This document shows, piece by piece, positions 1-8,453 of a DNA stretch of 64,000 nt. Under the pieces are notes generated by a model, which saw only the letters and a program-made list of their open reading frames with translations, did no database searches and had not been told where the DNA came from. Source of the DNA: CBDFKK01 sp965248815 (GTDB taxonomy: Bacteria > Pseudomonadota > Alphaproteobacteria > SMXP01); the NCBI GenBank assembly GCA_965248815.1, contig CBDFKK010000008.1, forward strand, positions 2,914,001-2,978,000, in the 5' to 3' direction. Numbering within the stretch: position 1 is the first letter of the stretch; each line of letters begins with the position of its first letter. A program made the translations under genes and the position numbers.

Positions 1-512
1 ACAAAGAGAAACTTCGCTACGCCGGCCAACATGCCCATGACCATTCCCATTTGAAAAATTTGCCCGTCGTCAAAATGGGGTTTGAGTTGATCATAAAGTT
101 CCGGCGTCAGTTGACCGTCATTATTAGTCAAGACGATCTGGTCCGCCAAGCGCAACGCCGCTTTTTCGCCTTCAGAGAACGGTCCCTCTTCATAATCGAA
201 AAGTGAATCGATTTGGTCTTGGGACAGGCCAGCTTCTAGCGCGCTTTGAGTGTTACCTTTGTTGCAGTAACGGCAACCATGAATGTTGGACAAGCGCAGC
301 CGGAGGAGTTCCATAATTTTCGTCGGCACGCAGCCGTCATAAAAGACTTTGCTGTAGAACCCGTCTATGTACCAACTGATCAGGTCGGGATTATTGGCGC
401 CGACTTCAACAAACGTGGCATCACCCGTAGTCTTGGTTGAATGGTCCCAGATCGCTTGCAGAGCCGTCGGCATTTGTCTGCGGTCGACACGTGGTAGTAC
501 GGGATTGGGCAT
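1..512 (-). CDS. Carboxymuconolactone decarboxylase (AhpD-like) family protein, C-terminus cut off by the window edge
   Basis: This frame stays open from an ATG at 512 to the left edge, so the C-terminus is missing. The start has a strong GGAGG-type ribosome site. The visible 170 residues resemble the all-helical CMD/AhpD fold. Around residue 90 is a Cys-x-x-Cys context (HGCRYCNKG), the redox motif of AhpD-like alkylhydroperoxidase proteins, followed by the usual helix with EGEKAALRLAD. This differs from the cysteine-free CMD protein at 4475-4855. It is the last visible gene of a minus-strand unit after an MFS transporter and a GST, which suggests a redox or ring-processing role. The substrate is unknown. 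Confidence 0.8.
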   Translation of the reverse strand, partial: MPNPVLPRVDRRQMPTALQAIWDHSTKTTGDATFVEVGANNPDLISWYIDGFYSKVFYDGCVPTKIMELLRLRLSNIHGCRYCNKGNTQSALEAGLSQDQIDSLFDYEEGPFSEGEKAALRLADQIVLTNNDGQLTPELYDQLKPHFDDGQIFQMGMVMGMLAGVAKFLF

Positions 513-553
513 TAGTTTTCCTCCCTCAATTTTGCGTCGTCTGTATGCATTCC

Positions 554-1294
554 TTAGCTGCGCATTCCATTCGCTTTTTGAGTTTCAATTACTTCCCGAA
601 TTTTCTTTTGATGAAACTCCGGCGACATATCGCCCTCGTAAGGTTTATTATAATGGGCGCGAACCGAAGTACGGGTGACTGTTTCATCGAACCATGCTGC
701 CAATTTGTGATGCCCTTTGCGCCAATCATAATTCGGATAGTTGGGTTCGTCTGAGCGAGCTTGACAGAGCGCTGCGGTATAACTAATGGCTTGCAAGAGG
801 GCAACGTGCCCAATATCAAAACCTTTATAGGTCTTGGCTTCCTTTTCCATCAGATCAAATGACATCTCGATCTTTGGTTGGATCCATTCATAAAGGCCTG
901 GTCGTTCCTTGGCCGGCGGAATCCGGCCTTCTATTCCCATTTGGCCGCCGACTTCAAAAACCGTATCGCCGAGAGCCAACCGCCTCAGAGCATCCCATCT
1001 TTTGGGTCCGTCATCGGGAAAGAGTCGTCGGCCTATTGTTGTCAACGAATCTAAATATTCGACGACGGCCTGACTGCCGTAAAGCACCTTGCCATCTTCA
1101 AGTGCTAGGGTCGGAACCTTACCCAGCGGATTAATCTCGCTCATGGGGTATTGACCCTTAACGTCTTTGCCGTCGGTATTGTTAAACGGAAACGTCGGAA
1201 CGCATTCCACTTGATCTTGAATGCCCGACTCATGAATCACGACGAGCGACTTGTGAATGAACATATGAAAAGGCGAATAAAACAGTTTCAACAT
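554..1294 (-). CDS. Glutathione S-transferase family protein
   Basis: The protein has about 246 residues, typical GST length. The thioredoxin-like N-terminal domain starts LKLFYSPFHMFIHK and includes the glutathione-contact region NPLGKVPTL followed by LYGSQAVVEYLD, where a Ser/Gln pair normally binds the gamma-glutamyl group. A helical C-terminal domain follows. I chose ATG 1294 because GGAAGAG precedes it; an in-frame start at 1342 would add 16 low-complexity residues. It lies between the MFS gene and the AhpD-like gene on the same strand. Related GSTs detoxify electrophiles, isomerise ring-cleavage products or cleave ethers; the substrate cannot be read here. Confidence 0.85.
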   Translation of the reverse strand: MLKLFYSPFHMFIHKSLVVIHESGIQDQVECVPTFPFNNTDGKDVKGQYPMSEINPLGKVPTLALEDGKVLYGSQAVVEYLDSLTTIGRRLFPDDGPKRWDALRRLALGDTVFEVGGQMGIEGRIPPAKERPGLYEWIQPKIEMSFDLMEKEAKTYKGFDIGHVALLQAISYTAALCQARSDEPNYPNYDWRKGHHKLAAWFDETVTRTSVRAHYNKPYEGDMSPEFHQKKIREVIETQKANGMRS

Positions 1295-1387
1295 ATCGTT
1301 GCTCTTCCCTTTGTTTTTCCCCTTTGTCGTCAATTGCGGCAATGGTTTTTCCGGCTTTATATCACATTTCCGAATTGCTATTTGCGT

Positions 1388-2659
1388 TTATGACGACATC
1401 TCATCGATGTCCAATCCCGATGGGTTGTTGGGCAATCCAAATAGAAATACGCCACTTAGGAAAAGGGTTGGAACGACGCTGACTGTAAATGCCCACTGCC
1501 AGCCCCACAAGTCAGCCGCCCAAGCGACCAGAACGGGATACGTGGCAAATCCGACATTGAGACCGAATGTTCCCGCGAATGCAGCGCCAGTCGCGCGAAG
1601 ACGTGTAGGATAAAGCTCAAGCATCACGGTGGTGATGACGGCCGCCATTCCATAGAAAAATGTCGACATGAGACCGAACCAGATAATGTCTTCTGCAAAG
1701 GTTGTGGGAAGCCAGATCAATCCAAGAAGCGCTGCAGTTCCCAGCCAGCACCAAATAATTGTCGTATTGCGCCGCGTCAGGAAAAATTCGCCAATGAATG
1801 CGGCGCCAATATAGCCGAAGACGCCAATGCCATAGGCTATGCCGACAATTGAAGCTGCATCTGTTTCCGAATAGCCCCGCACGTCCGTATAGAACAGCGG
1901 AAAATAAAATGCGGTACCTGCGTAGGGGCCGCCAAAACAGAAAAAGGCCGCCAAGCAAAAAATTGTACGGCGGCGGTATTTGGGGCTGAATAATTGGCCA
2001 ATGCGATCTTGCCACTTAGTATTGACGGGCTCGGCGTCGGGCGTGCTAGTTGCCTTCACAAACATTTCGCTTTCCGGCAGAAACTTGCCGACGACAAATG
2101 CCAGTGGAACGACTGCAAACGCTACAAGAAAGATCGATCGCCAGCCGTAATCTTCCATAAGTGGTACGGCGATCAGCGAGGCAAAAAACCAGCCAAGTGG
2201 AAAGCCACATTGCAATAGGCCGACCATGAGGCCTCTAACCCGCGCGGGAGACGCCTCAGCAATATATGCGTTCGTAATCGGCGACAGTGCGTTGCTTAGG
2301 GCGAAGCCGAGCGCCCGCAGTACGCCAAGCGTGAATATTCCGGTGGCGAGTGCATGCATTCCGACAAAAGCCGCTGATGTAGCCAAGCAGCCCACGAGCA
2401 CGACGCGCCGTCCATACCGATCCGCCAAGAGGCCCATAACTAGATTATTGAATGCTGCAAAAACAAAGGCTGCCGTAAGAATCCAACCGATCGCATCGAC
2501 GCTGATGTCAAATTCATCAATGATGCCGGGGACCGCGTAGCCAAAGAAGGAGTGGTCCATATTGGCAAGCGTCCAGGCAAACAAAGTAATCGCTAAAATC
2601 TTCAGCGGATTTCCGCGCAGCAGAGCGAGTGCCTTCTTTGCTTCGGCAAATTGGGTCAA
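1388..2659 (-). CDS. MFS transporter, island subtype copy 1 (TTG start)
   Basis: This is a 423-residue major facilitator with about 12 hydrophobic segments. MFS motif A (GLLADRYGRR) follows TM2. The N-terminus carries the signature ANMDHSFFGYAVPGI, which is shared in modified form with the transporters at 9520-10803 and 26840-28165, so the three are paralogs. No ATG or GTG exists between the upstream in-frame TGA and the first transmembrane segment, so TTG at 2659 is the likely start. It heads a minus-strand unit with the GST and AhpD-like genes and is divergent from the bicupin at 2870. The likely role is proton-coupled transport of a small organic acid or aromatic; direction and substrate are unknown. 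Confidence 0.85.
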   Translation of the reverse strand: MTQFAEAKKALALLRGNPLKILAITLFAWTLANMDHSFFGYAVPGIIDEFDISVDAIGWILTAAFVFAAFNNLVMGLLADRYGRRVVLVGCLATSAAFVGMHALATGIFTLGVLRALGFALSNALSPITNAYIAEASPARVRGLMVGLLQCGFPLGWFFASLIAVPLMEDYGWRSIFLVAFAVVPLAFVVGKFLPESEMFVKATSTPDAEPVNTKWQDRIGQLFSPKYRRRTIFCLAAFFCFGGPYAGTAFYFPLFYTDVRGYSETDAASIVGIAYGIGVFGYIGAAFIGEFFLTRRNTTIIWCWLGTAALLGLIWLPTTFAEDIIWFGLMSTFFYGMAAVITTVMLELYPTRLRATGAAFAGTFGLNVGFATYPVLVAWAADLWGWQWAFTVSVVPTLFLSGVFLFGLPNNPSGLDIDEMSS

Positions 2660-2869
2660 CTGTTTAATCTCGTTAGATTTGTCTCAGGACGGTGAGACCG
2701 TGAGAGGGTGAGCAAACCGAGCGACGTAGAATTCCTTATTGCTCCCCCACTATAACTGAATTTTTGCGCTTGAGTGTGCACAGCGTGAAGGGTGTATGCT
2801 GCGGACCGCACGCTATACTTCATCATGTGCAAACGAAACGAAAATAACCGACCTTTTAGGAACGCCGCG

Positions 2870-3721
2870 ATGGCCGACAACTCTTATATCTTTCGCGATA
2901 CGCAAAACATGGATTGGCAGGACGATCCAGGGATTCCCGGATTTAAAGAGAAGGTGCTCTATGAAGACAAAGAGCGGGAGGCGACGGCACGTCTTTGGTA
3001 TGTGCCTCCGGGATTTGGCGCTGACATCCATCATGGAGAGCCACATCGCCACTATCATCGGTCCGTCATTGAGCGTTCATATGTGCTCTACGGTGACTTT
3101 CCTCATTGGGAGTTTTCTACCGTTGACGATCTTGAGGGCGAGTTAGTTATCTTTCGTCGCGGTCTGGTCATGGACCGGCCCGTTGGCAGTCTTCACGGCC
3201 TACTCCCGGAACCGGCTTCGCTAACGGGCGCTATGCTCGTGTATTGGAATTCAGGTCCCGGCACGAGTGTTCTTGATCAAACATATTCCCATGAGTCGAT
3301 CGACGTTCCATTCGACCCGCAAGCAAAGGTCGAAATCAATCAGTTCAATGCGGCGCGGCTTTTCATGGCTGACGATATTCCCTGGCAGGCGCATCCGTCG
3401 ATTCCACAATGGAAGTATCGGCCATTGGCGGACGCATCCCACGACTCAGGTGCCGTCTCAATGGTGCATATCCCGACCGACTGGTCATCGAAGAACGGCG
3501 AAGAGATTTTTGGAGACGTGAACGCAGCGTCCTGGCTCTATGTGATAAATGGCGATTTGCAGCTCACGAACGCTGACGGCAGCCAAAACGTCAACATGAA
3601 AGAGGGGTCCTTTCTGCGCTGGCAGGGTCCTGACAAATTAGGTTTTGGCGAGGGGGCGGCAACGGAAACGGGCTGCGTCGCCCTTTGCGTCGGTCAGCCA
3701 ATCGTCGGCCAAACCGTGTGA
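2870..3721 (+). CDS. Bicupin protein (copy 1, divergent subtype)
   Basis: The protein has 283 residues and two beta-barrel cupin halves. The first holds a histidine-rich stretch, HHGEPHRHYHRS, near residues 50-62, followed by LYGDFPHWEF; such His clusters normally bind a metal in cupins. The second half (about residues 165-283) contains WLYVINGDLQL and GSFLRWQGP, with fewer obvious ligands. I chose ATG 2870 because TTTAGGAACGCC precedes it; an earlier in-frame ATG at 2825 has no comparable site. The GntR regulator follows after 57 bp, so the two are probably cotranscribed. It is only distantly similar to the other three bicupins. ChrR-type sensors and DAD-type dioxygenases are possible relatives; I cannot separate enzyme from sensor. 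Confidence 0.75.
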   Translation: MADNSYIFRDTQNMDWQDDPGIPGFKEKVLYEDKEREATARLWYVPPGFGADIHHGEPHRHYHRSVIERSYVLYGDFPHWEFSTVDDLEGELVIFRRGLVMDRPVGSLHGLLPEPASLTGAMLVYWNSGPGTSVLDQTYSHESIDVPFDPQAKVEINQFNAARLFMADDIPWQAHPSIPQWKYRPLADASHDSGAVSMVHIPTDWSSKNGEEIFGDVNAASWLYVINGDLQLTNADGSQNVNMKEGSFLRWQGPDKLGFGEGAATETGCVALCVGQPIVGQTV

Positions 3722-3778
3722 CTGGACCCTGGCTCGAATATCGAGTATCAGGCAGAAACTTAGAACCATTTCAGAGAC

Positions 3779-4447
3779 ATGGAAGTGACAACAACACTGG
3801 CCGACGCGCCTAAATCTCTATCCGTCGAACGGGTCATGGAGCATGTGCTGGCCGGGATCCGTGACGGCAAATATGTGGCTGGGCAACGTCTTGTTGCCCG
3901 CGACATTGCCGAGGAGCTCAGTGTCAGCCGCGGCCCGGTACGCGAAGCGCTGCATATATTGGGCGGCGAAGGCGTCGTTGAACTCACGCCTCACCGCGGC
4001 GCACGCATTCGCAAACTCAGCGCAAAAGAGATTATTGACGTCTTGCACGTGCTGGGTGCCATGGGCGGACTAGCGCTAAAACTATCCTTGCCCAAGTTGC
4101 AATCGAAAAAAGAGCAGATGCGCGTTCGGCGTTCGATTAAGTCAATTCGCGATGCAGCTGATGCGCAACAATCAGATGACTTGTTTGATGCGCTTCTCGA
4201 CTTTCACCTGATGATTTATGAAGTGGCCGACAACGCCTTTCTCTCAACTTTGTTCGGGCACATCTACATGGACTTTTTGAACCGGGCACTGGCGCAAGCC
4301 TTTGCCGGTCCGCATTGGGATCGGTTTAGGCGCAACTATGAAGTAATTGGAGAGGCCATCCTGAACGGTGATGCCAATAAGGCCAACAAGAAATATCAGC
4401 AACACATGACCTGGGCGATATCGCTGCTTGAAAAATCCAACAATTAG
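3779..4447 (+). CDS. GntR-family transcriptional regulator, FadR/FCD subfamily
   Basis: The 222-residue protein has an N-terminal winged helix-turn-helix (about residues 15-80), with RDIAEELSVSRGPVREAL as the DNA-reading helices and the typical GRGAxIR-like wing PHRGARIRKL. An all-helical FCD ligand domain follows (about 90-215); FHLMIYEVADNAFLSTL is the conserved region whose Asp/His residues bind metal or a carboxylate ligand in this subfamily. It is the only specific transcription factor I see in the island. FCD regulators bind palindromes with TGTnnACA-like cores, and dyads of that form occur upstream of four units in this window. I infer it is their repressor, probably released by a pathway intermediate. 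Its ligand is unknown. Confidence 0.92.
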   Translation: MEVTTTLADAPKSLSVERVMEHVLAGIRDGKYVAGQRLVARDIAEELSVSRGPVREALHILGGEGVVELTPHRGARIRKLSAKEIIDVLHVLGAMGGLALKLSLPKLQSKKEQMRVRRSIKSIRDAADAQQSDDLFDALLDFHLMIYEVADNAFLSTLFGHIYMDFLNRALAQAFAGPHWDRFRRNYEVIGEAILNGDANKANKKYQQHMTWAISLLEKSNN

Positions 4448-4474
4448 TAGTTTCTCGCCGGCGGCATGGATATC

Positions 4475-4855
4475 TCAGTTGGCGTTTTCGGAGTAGGCCG
4501 AGACTACATGATGAATGGCGTGCTCTGCATTGGGAAAGCCGGCTTCTAACCCCGCCAACAGTAGAATTTCTTCCACTTCGACTTGCGGGATGCCGTGATA
4601 TTTCGCCATCTTGATAAAGAACTCGACCTCGTCCCTGTGCAGCGCAGTGAAAACGCCAATACCGACGAGAATTTTGGTTCGAAGGTCGACTTTGTCCATC
4701 TCCCACAAAGGAACCATGATCCGAACGATAATTTCGTGAAAATAAGGCGGCCGGGTATCGCAAATCCACTTGTAAAGCTCGTCGCCTTGTTCTTTGCCCC
4801 ACAGCTTGTGTGTGATCGCGCGAAATCGTTCTTCCAGTTCCGGTTCAAGAGCCAT
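4475..4855 (-). CDS. Carboxymuconolactone decarboxylase family protein (cysteine-poor, PcaC-like)
   Basis: The 126-residue protein has the usual length and helical pattern of the CMD family, with RTKILVGIGVFTALHRDEV, an AKYHGIPQVEVEE helix and a C-terminal GLEAGFPNAEHA. It lacks the Cys-x-x-Cys pair of AhpD-like members, so a peroxidase role is unlikely and a decarboxylase or lactone-type role is more plausible. The ATG at 4855 lies 39 bp after the end of the methyltransferase at 4895-5971, so the two form one minus-strand unit. It is convergent with the GntR gene, 27 bp away. The exact substrate cannot be inferred. Confidence 0.85.
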   Translation of the reverse strand: MALEPELEERFRAITHKLWGKEQGDELYKWICDTRPPYFHEIIVRIMVPLWEMDKVDLRTKILVGIGVFTALHRDEVEFFIKMAKYHGIPQVEVEEILLLAGLEAGFPNAEHAIHHVVSAYSENAN

Positions 4856-4894
4856 GGTTCTACCCTATTTGTTTTGAATGCTTGACTGCGAGAC

Positions 4895-5971
4895 TTACTG
4901 TTTGGTGCCGATGGTCATCCACCAAGGGAAGGCGCCAAAGAAATAGGAGGCTTCATTGTTCCAGCCAGTCAGATGATTGTGCAATGCCACATCTTTGGCA
5001 TCTTTGAAGCCGCCTTCTTTTAGTAGGTCGGGCCGCTCCATGCGCATGAGCACATGAATAAACGGATCGTGCATCCGCCGCGCCGTTGAATCCAAAAGAA
5101 ACTCCGTCAGCGGATTATATTCCTCATTCATGACCTTGTAGGGCGGTGATTCCATAATCGCAAATACGCCGCCCGGTTTCAGCAAGCGGTGGGCTTCTTT
5201 CACGACTTTCTGCATGGATTTTTTCGGGATCTCGTGAAACAGCCAGAGCGCCGTAATGAGATCGAAACTTTCATCTTCGAAGCCAGGATCTTCGGCCATG
5301 CGCTGTACGAATTGGACTTTCTTACCCCGCGATTCAGCAAGTTGGTGGCCGTATTTCAACATGCCGGCCGCGTAGTCCAGGCCGTAGACTTCGGCCTCGG
5401 GATACATATCGCAATAGGGGAATGTGCTCTTGCCAATGCCGCAGCCTAAATCCAAGATGCGCTTGTAATCGCCTTTCGGAATGCCGTTCGCAAGATCCCA
5501 GCCCATCTCATCGTTCTCGTCGCGGTCAACGAGAAACGGACTAATCATCCAGTGATAGAGAAAGCCGCCGTAATGGCTGTGGTAGTTCCCGGTTTGAGTG
5601 TGAATATCCAAGTTGCGGTAGTAAACGGGTATCCCAAGACCGGGATTGAGTTCAAGGCTGCCGAGCGCGCCGGGTTGATTGTATGAATCAAGCCATTCCA
5701 AAACTTCGTCTCTTCGCGCTTCCAAAATGTCGAGAATGGTCTCGAACATGAGTTGGTGATTGTTCCGCTCAAAGAAGGCGCCGAATTGATAGATCGGCGC
5801 GGTCTCCATGATTTCTTTGACGTCCGCCATTTGAGGGTGGTGCTCAATCCGGTCTTTATTTTTTTCGAAACATTTCGTCATGCCCGCGCCGATGCCGGTC
5901 GAATTGAATTTCATTAATCCCGAAACGAAATCATATTTGGCTTGTTCGGTCCTGGTTTTTTGGATGTCCAT
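4895..5971 (-). CDS. Class I SAM-dependent methyltransferase, island family copy a
   Basis: The protein has about 358 residues. The C-terminal half is a Rossmann methyltransferase: motif I DLGCGIGKS, an acidic strand EVYGLDYAAGML, and LLKPGGVFAIMESPP after strand 4. The first ~170 residues match no domain I know but share features with the other four island methyltransferases, including LELNPGLGIPVYYRNLDIH and a following G-N-Y motif. I chose ATG 5971 because AGGATCAAGCTC precedes it. It is divergent from the bicupin at 6163, with the operator-like dyad at 6079-6092 between them, so one site could control both. C-, O- or N-methylation of a pathway intermediate is possible; the acceptor is unknown. 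Confidence 0.85.
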   Translation of the reverse strand: MDIQKTRTEQAKYDFVSGLMKFNSTGIGAGMTKCFEKNKDRIEHHPQMADVKEIMETAPIYQFGAFFERNNHQLMFETILDILEARRDEVLEWLDSYNQPGALGSLELNPGLGIPVYYRNLDIHTQTGNYHSHYGGFLYHWMISPFLVDRDENDEMGWDLANGIPKGDYKRILDLGCGIGKSTFPYCDMYPEAEVYGLDYAAGMLKYGHQLAESRGKKVQFVQRMAEDPGFEDESFDLITALWLFHEIPKKSMQKVVKEAHRLLKPGGVFAIMESPPYKVMNEEYNPLTEFLLDSTARRMHDPFIHVLMRMERPDLLKEGGFKDAKDVALHNHLTGWNNEASYFFGAFPWWMTIGTKQ

Positions 5972-6078
5972 GAGCTTGATCCTATGCGAAGAGCTGCTTA
6001 GCGACGCGACACAACCCGGCGGCACCAAATTGCAAGAAGACTAGCGAATTTGCTCAAAACTAGCAATTTCGTTGACAA

Positions 6079-6092
6079 AATTGTTGACAATT
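6079..6092. promoter_or_regulatory. Operator-like dyad AATTGT-TG-ACAATT
   Basis: The two 6-bp arms AATTGT and ACAATT are perfect inverted repeats around a 2-bp centre. The site lies in the divergent gap between the methyltransferase (start 5971) and the bicupin (start 6163) and overlaps a TTGACA hexamer. A second TTGACA starts at 6072. The arrangement matches the dyads at 19350 and 32856 and fits the TGTnnACA core bound by FadR-type GntR proteins. Confidence 0.6.
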
Positions 6093-6162
6093 ATGAGCGC
6101 GAACCAGCCTAATAAATGCTCCTTTCGCTGGATATCTAAAAACATAACGGGAGGTTCTTGCT

Positions 6163-6984
6163 ATGGCACGACCTCAAACCGAAAACCTCAAGGCCTTCGA
6201 TCAACCGCGGCAAAGTTGGACACCGGATGGTCTGCCGTCAGGTTTGAATGTGCGCGTGCTCAATGAAGACAAGGAGTCAGGCGCCCTTTCGGCCATGATC
6301 CATCTTCCCGCGGGCTGGTCCTGGGACGGGCCGGGCTTTTGTGAATCAAATCAGGACTTTTTCGTTTTTGAAGGCGCAATCCAAATTGGTGACCATGATT
6401 TGGGCAACGGCTGTTTTTGCTATTACCCGGCCGGTGTCGTTCAGAGTGGCTGGCACGCAAAGGAAGACTGTTGCATCTATGCGATTTTTAATCGCCGCCC
6501 GATTTTTGTAAGCGCACAAGACTCGCGTGAAGGCGCTGAAACAGAAAAGACCGTGCCGTTTGTCGACAGCTGGGCGATGGATTGGTTTGATCCCTTGTCG
6601 GCGTCTGCACCGTCGGTAAAATTTCGGCCGGGGATTTTTGTAAAAGTCTTGCGAGTCGATCCGGACGATGGAACCAGTACACACCTTGCCGGACTAATGC
6701 CCGGTTGGTACGCCGAGGGAATCGAAGTGCATCCGGTTCGCGAGGAAAGCCTTGTGATTAGCGGCGATGTCAAAATTGCTCTGGTCGACGGCAAGCCCGG
6801 CTATACGGTCACTGTGGGCGGCTTTTATTCCCGGCCTGCGGGTGTTCCCCATGGGCCTCTTGCGAGCAAGAACGGCAATGTGGGCATCGTCCATACCGAG
6901 GGTTTACTGGGCATCGATTATCAAGATGATCCAAAGGCGATGGATCGTATTTTCGATCACTTAAGGTCTTATCCTTGGAACTAA
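6163..6984 (+). CDS. Bicupin protein (copy 2)
   Basis: The 273-residue protein has two cupin barrels. In the second, VHPVREESLVISG supplies a His and a Glu, and YSRPAGVPHGP supplies the downstream His, a His/Glu/His metal-binding pattern. The same pattern occurs in the bicupins at 30274 and 38972, which are its paralogs. The first barrel is weaker, with DFFVFEGAIQIG and YYPAGVVQSGW. ATG 6163 has the strong site GGGAGG 8 bp upstream. It is the first gene after the operator at 6079 and is followed 37 bp later by the small helical protein, then by a 3-hydroxyacyl-CoA dehydrogenase. Cupins of this size include dioxygenases, isomerases and decarboxylases; activity is not assignable from sequence. 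Confidence 0.78.
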   Translation: MARPQTENLKAFDQPRQSWTPDGLPSGLNVRVLNEDKESGALSAMIHLPAGWSWDGPGFCESNQDFFVFEGAIQIGDHDLGNGCFCYYPAGVVQSGWHAKEDCCIYAIFNRRPIFVSAQDSREGAETEKTVPFVDSWAMDWFDPLSASAPSVKFRPGIFVKVLRVDPDDGTSTHLAGLMPGWYAEGIEVHPVREESLVISGDVKIALVDGKPGYTVTVGGFYSRPAGVPHGPLASKNGNVGIVHTEGLLGIDYQDDPKAMDRIFDHLRSYPWN

Positions 6985-7021
6985 CAAGACCGATCTTCGC
7001 TAGAGTTCAGAGGAACAACCC

Positions 7022-7318
7022 ATGGCTATCGACTATTCAAAAGACTTTTTCCTCGGAGACCAAAACATCGATCGGGTCCTCAATGTCGTCATCGCGCTGG
7101 CTAGAGAAGCTTATGTTACGAAAGATCGGCTCGCCTTGATCGAACAAAAATTGGATGAACAAGGGATCGTGTCATCGGAAGCGCTTGATCTCTTTAAGCC
7201 AACGGAAGCCGAGGAGGAAGAGATCAAACTACGCCGCGATGATTTCGTCGCGAGCATCTTACGGCCACTTGTCAAAGATTGGGTCGAACCCCAACGGGGA
7301 CGGAATGACGAGAACTAA
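7022..7318 (+). CDS. Small helical protein of unknown function, bicupin-associated (copy 1)
   Basis: I do not recognise the family. The 98-residue protein is soluble and predicted mostly helical, rich in Glu, Lys and Arg. Its core, VLNVVIALAREAYVTKDRL then IEQKLDEQG, an LFKPTE stretch and a basic tail, aligns along its length with the 118-residue protein at 31215-31571. Both sit beside a bicupin gene (here 37 bp downstream of it). AGAGGAACAACCC precedes the ATG, so translation is credible. The charged helix of about 30 residues could form a coiled coil and mediate oligomerisation with the bicupin or another partner. That partnership is inferred only from repeated adjacency. Confidence 0.7.
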   Translation: MAIDYSKDFFLGDQNIDRVLNVVIALAREAYVTKDRLALIEQKLDEQGIVSSEALDLFKPTEAEEEEIKLRRDDFVASILRPLVKDWVEPQRGRNDEN

Positions 7319-7517
7319 GCGGTCCCCGCCATCTTTGTTCTTGGTCACTCCACCTATTTGAATTTTCAAACCCTCAATAGCTGTGCTCTCTTAGGCAACT
7401 GAAATTTGAGAACTGGCATTCGCGCAGGTTACATCTTTGACTGTTGCATATGTCGGAGGTAGCTCTTTGTGCTATGGAACTTGCCTATTGATCCCAAGAG
7501 TGCAGAGGAGACGGCAA

Positions 7518-8447
7518 ATGACAGACCGCGTGACAATGGTCGGATCGGGACTCATCGGCACCGGATGGGCGGTCGTGTTTGCACGGGCGGGGTGGGACGT
7601 CGTCCTATACGACATAAAGGAAGGGCGCGCGCAAAAAGCGATGGAAGATGCGACCGCAGCGCTTGATTACCTAGAAGAAAGAGGTGAGCTGGAATCGGCG
7701 GCGGCATCGCGCCAACATCTGTCGACCGCAACGACGCTTGCTGAAGCGCTTGAGGGCGCCACTTATGTTCAAGAAAATGTTTTGGAGACACCTGAAGAAA
7801 AACTGGAGGTGTTCGAGCAACTCGACGCCCTCGTCCCGCCGAACATTGTGTGCGGGAGTTCAACATCGACAATTCCCGCCTCCCGGTTCAGCGAAAACTT
7901 GAAAACGCGGGAGCGCTGCATCGTGGTTCATCCCATGACGCCGCCCTATTTGGTGCCGGTTGTCGAAATTGTGCCGGCGCCATGGACATCCGAGGAGACG
8001 ACCGCCTACACCATGCAATTGATGACCGACATCAACATGTCGCCTATTCGACTCAACAAGGAGATTTTCGGTTTCGTTTTGAATCGATTTCAGGTGGGCA
8101 TCATCAACGAAGCCATGTACCTGGTGTCTGAGGGTATTGCGTCACCCGAAGACATTGAGAAAACTCTCAGTCACGGTCTCGGCCTGCGCTGGTCGTTCAT
8201 GGGTATGTTTCAAACCATGGATTTGCTCGCGCCGACGGGATTTGGGGAATATGCAAAAAAGTTCGGACATTCCTACGCCAAGCTCGGTGCGGAACTTTGC
8301 TACAACAAAGAGTGGACCGAAAAGGCGATTGATGATGTCGACGATTATTTGCGCCACAAAGTCCCGCAAGATCAGCTTCCAGGCCGAGCAAAATGGCGGG
8401 ACGAGAAGCTCGTAAACTTAACCAAGGCTAATCCGCTCGAAAAGTGA
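7518..8447 (+). CDS. 3-hydroxyacyl-CoA dehydrogenase family protein (lambda-crystallin / CRYL1-like)
   Basis: The protein has 309 residues. The N-terminal NAD-binding Rossmann fold starts with GSGLIGTGWAVVFA and an acidic YDIKEGR strand end. The catalytic-His motif VVHPMTPPYLVPVVEIVP and FVLNRFQVGIINEA at the start of the helical domain are diagnostic of the family. The length and the single C-terminal domain suit the L-gulonate 3-dehydrogenase/lambda-crystallin branch better than the large beta-oxidation enzyme. ATG 7518 has GAGGAGACGGC upstream. It ends the operator-controlled unit after the bicupin and the small protein and converges on the MDR gene with a 6-bp gap. It probably oxidises a 3-hydroxy acid or its CoA ester. 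Confidence 0.88.
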   Translation: MTDRVTMVGSGLIGTGWAVVFARAGWDVVLYDIKEGRAQKAMEDATAALDYLEERGELESAAASRQHLSTATTLAEALEGATYVQENVLETPEEKLEVFEQLDALVPPNIVCGSSTSTIPASRFSENLKTRERCIVVHPMTPPYLVPVVEIVPAPWTSEETTAYTMQLMTDINMSPIRLNKEIFGFVLNRFQVGIINEAMYLVSEGIASPEDIEKTLSHGLGLRWSFMGMFQTMDLLAPTGFGEYAKKFGHSYAKLGAELCYNKEWTEKAIDDVDDYLRHKVPQDQLPGRAKWRDEKLVNLTKANPLEK

Positions 8448-8453
8448 TCGAAG

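Noticed and set aside
2775..2782. TGTGCACA upstream of bicupin copy 1 as an autoregulatory operator for GntR
   Set aside because: Only the core matches; the flanking A/T positions of the island dyad are absent.
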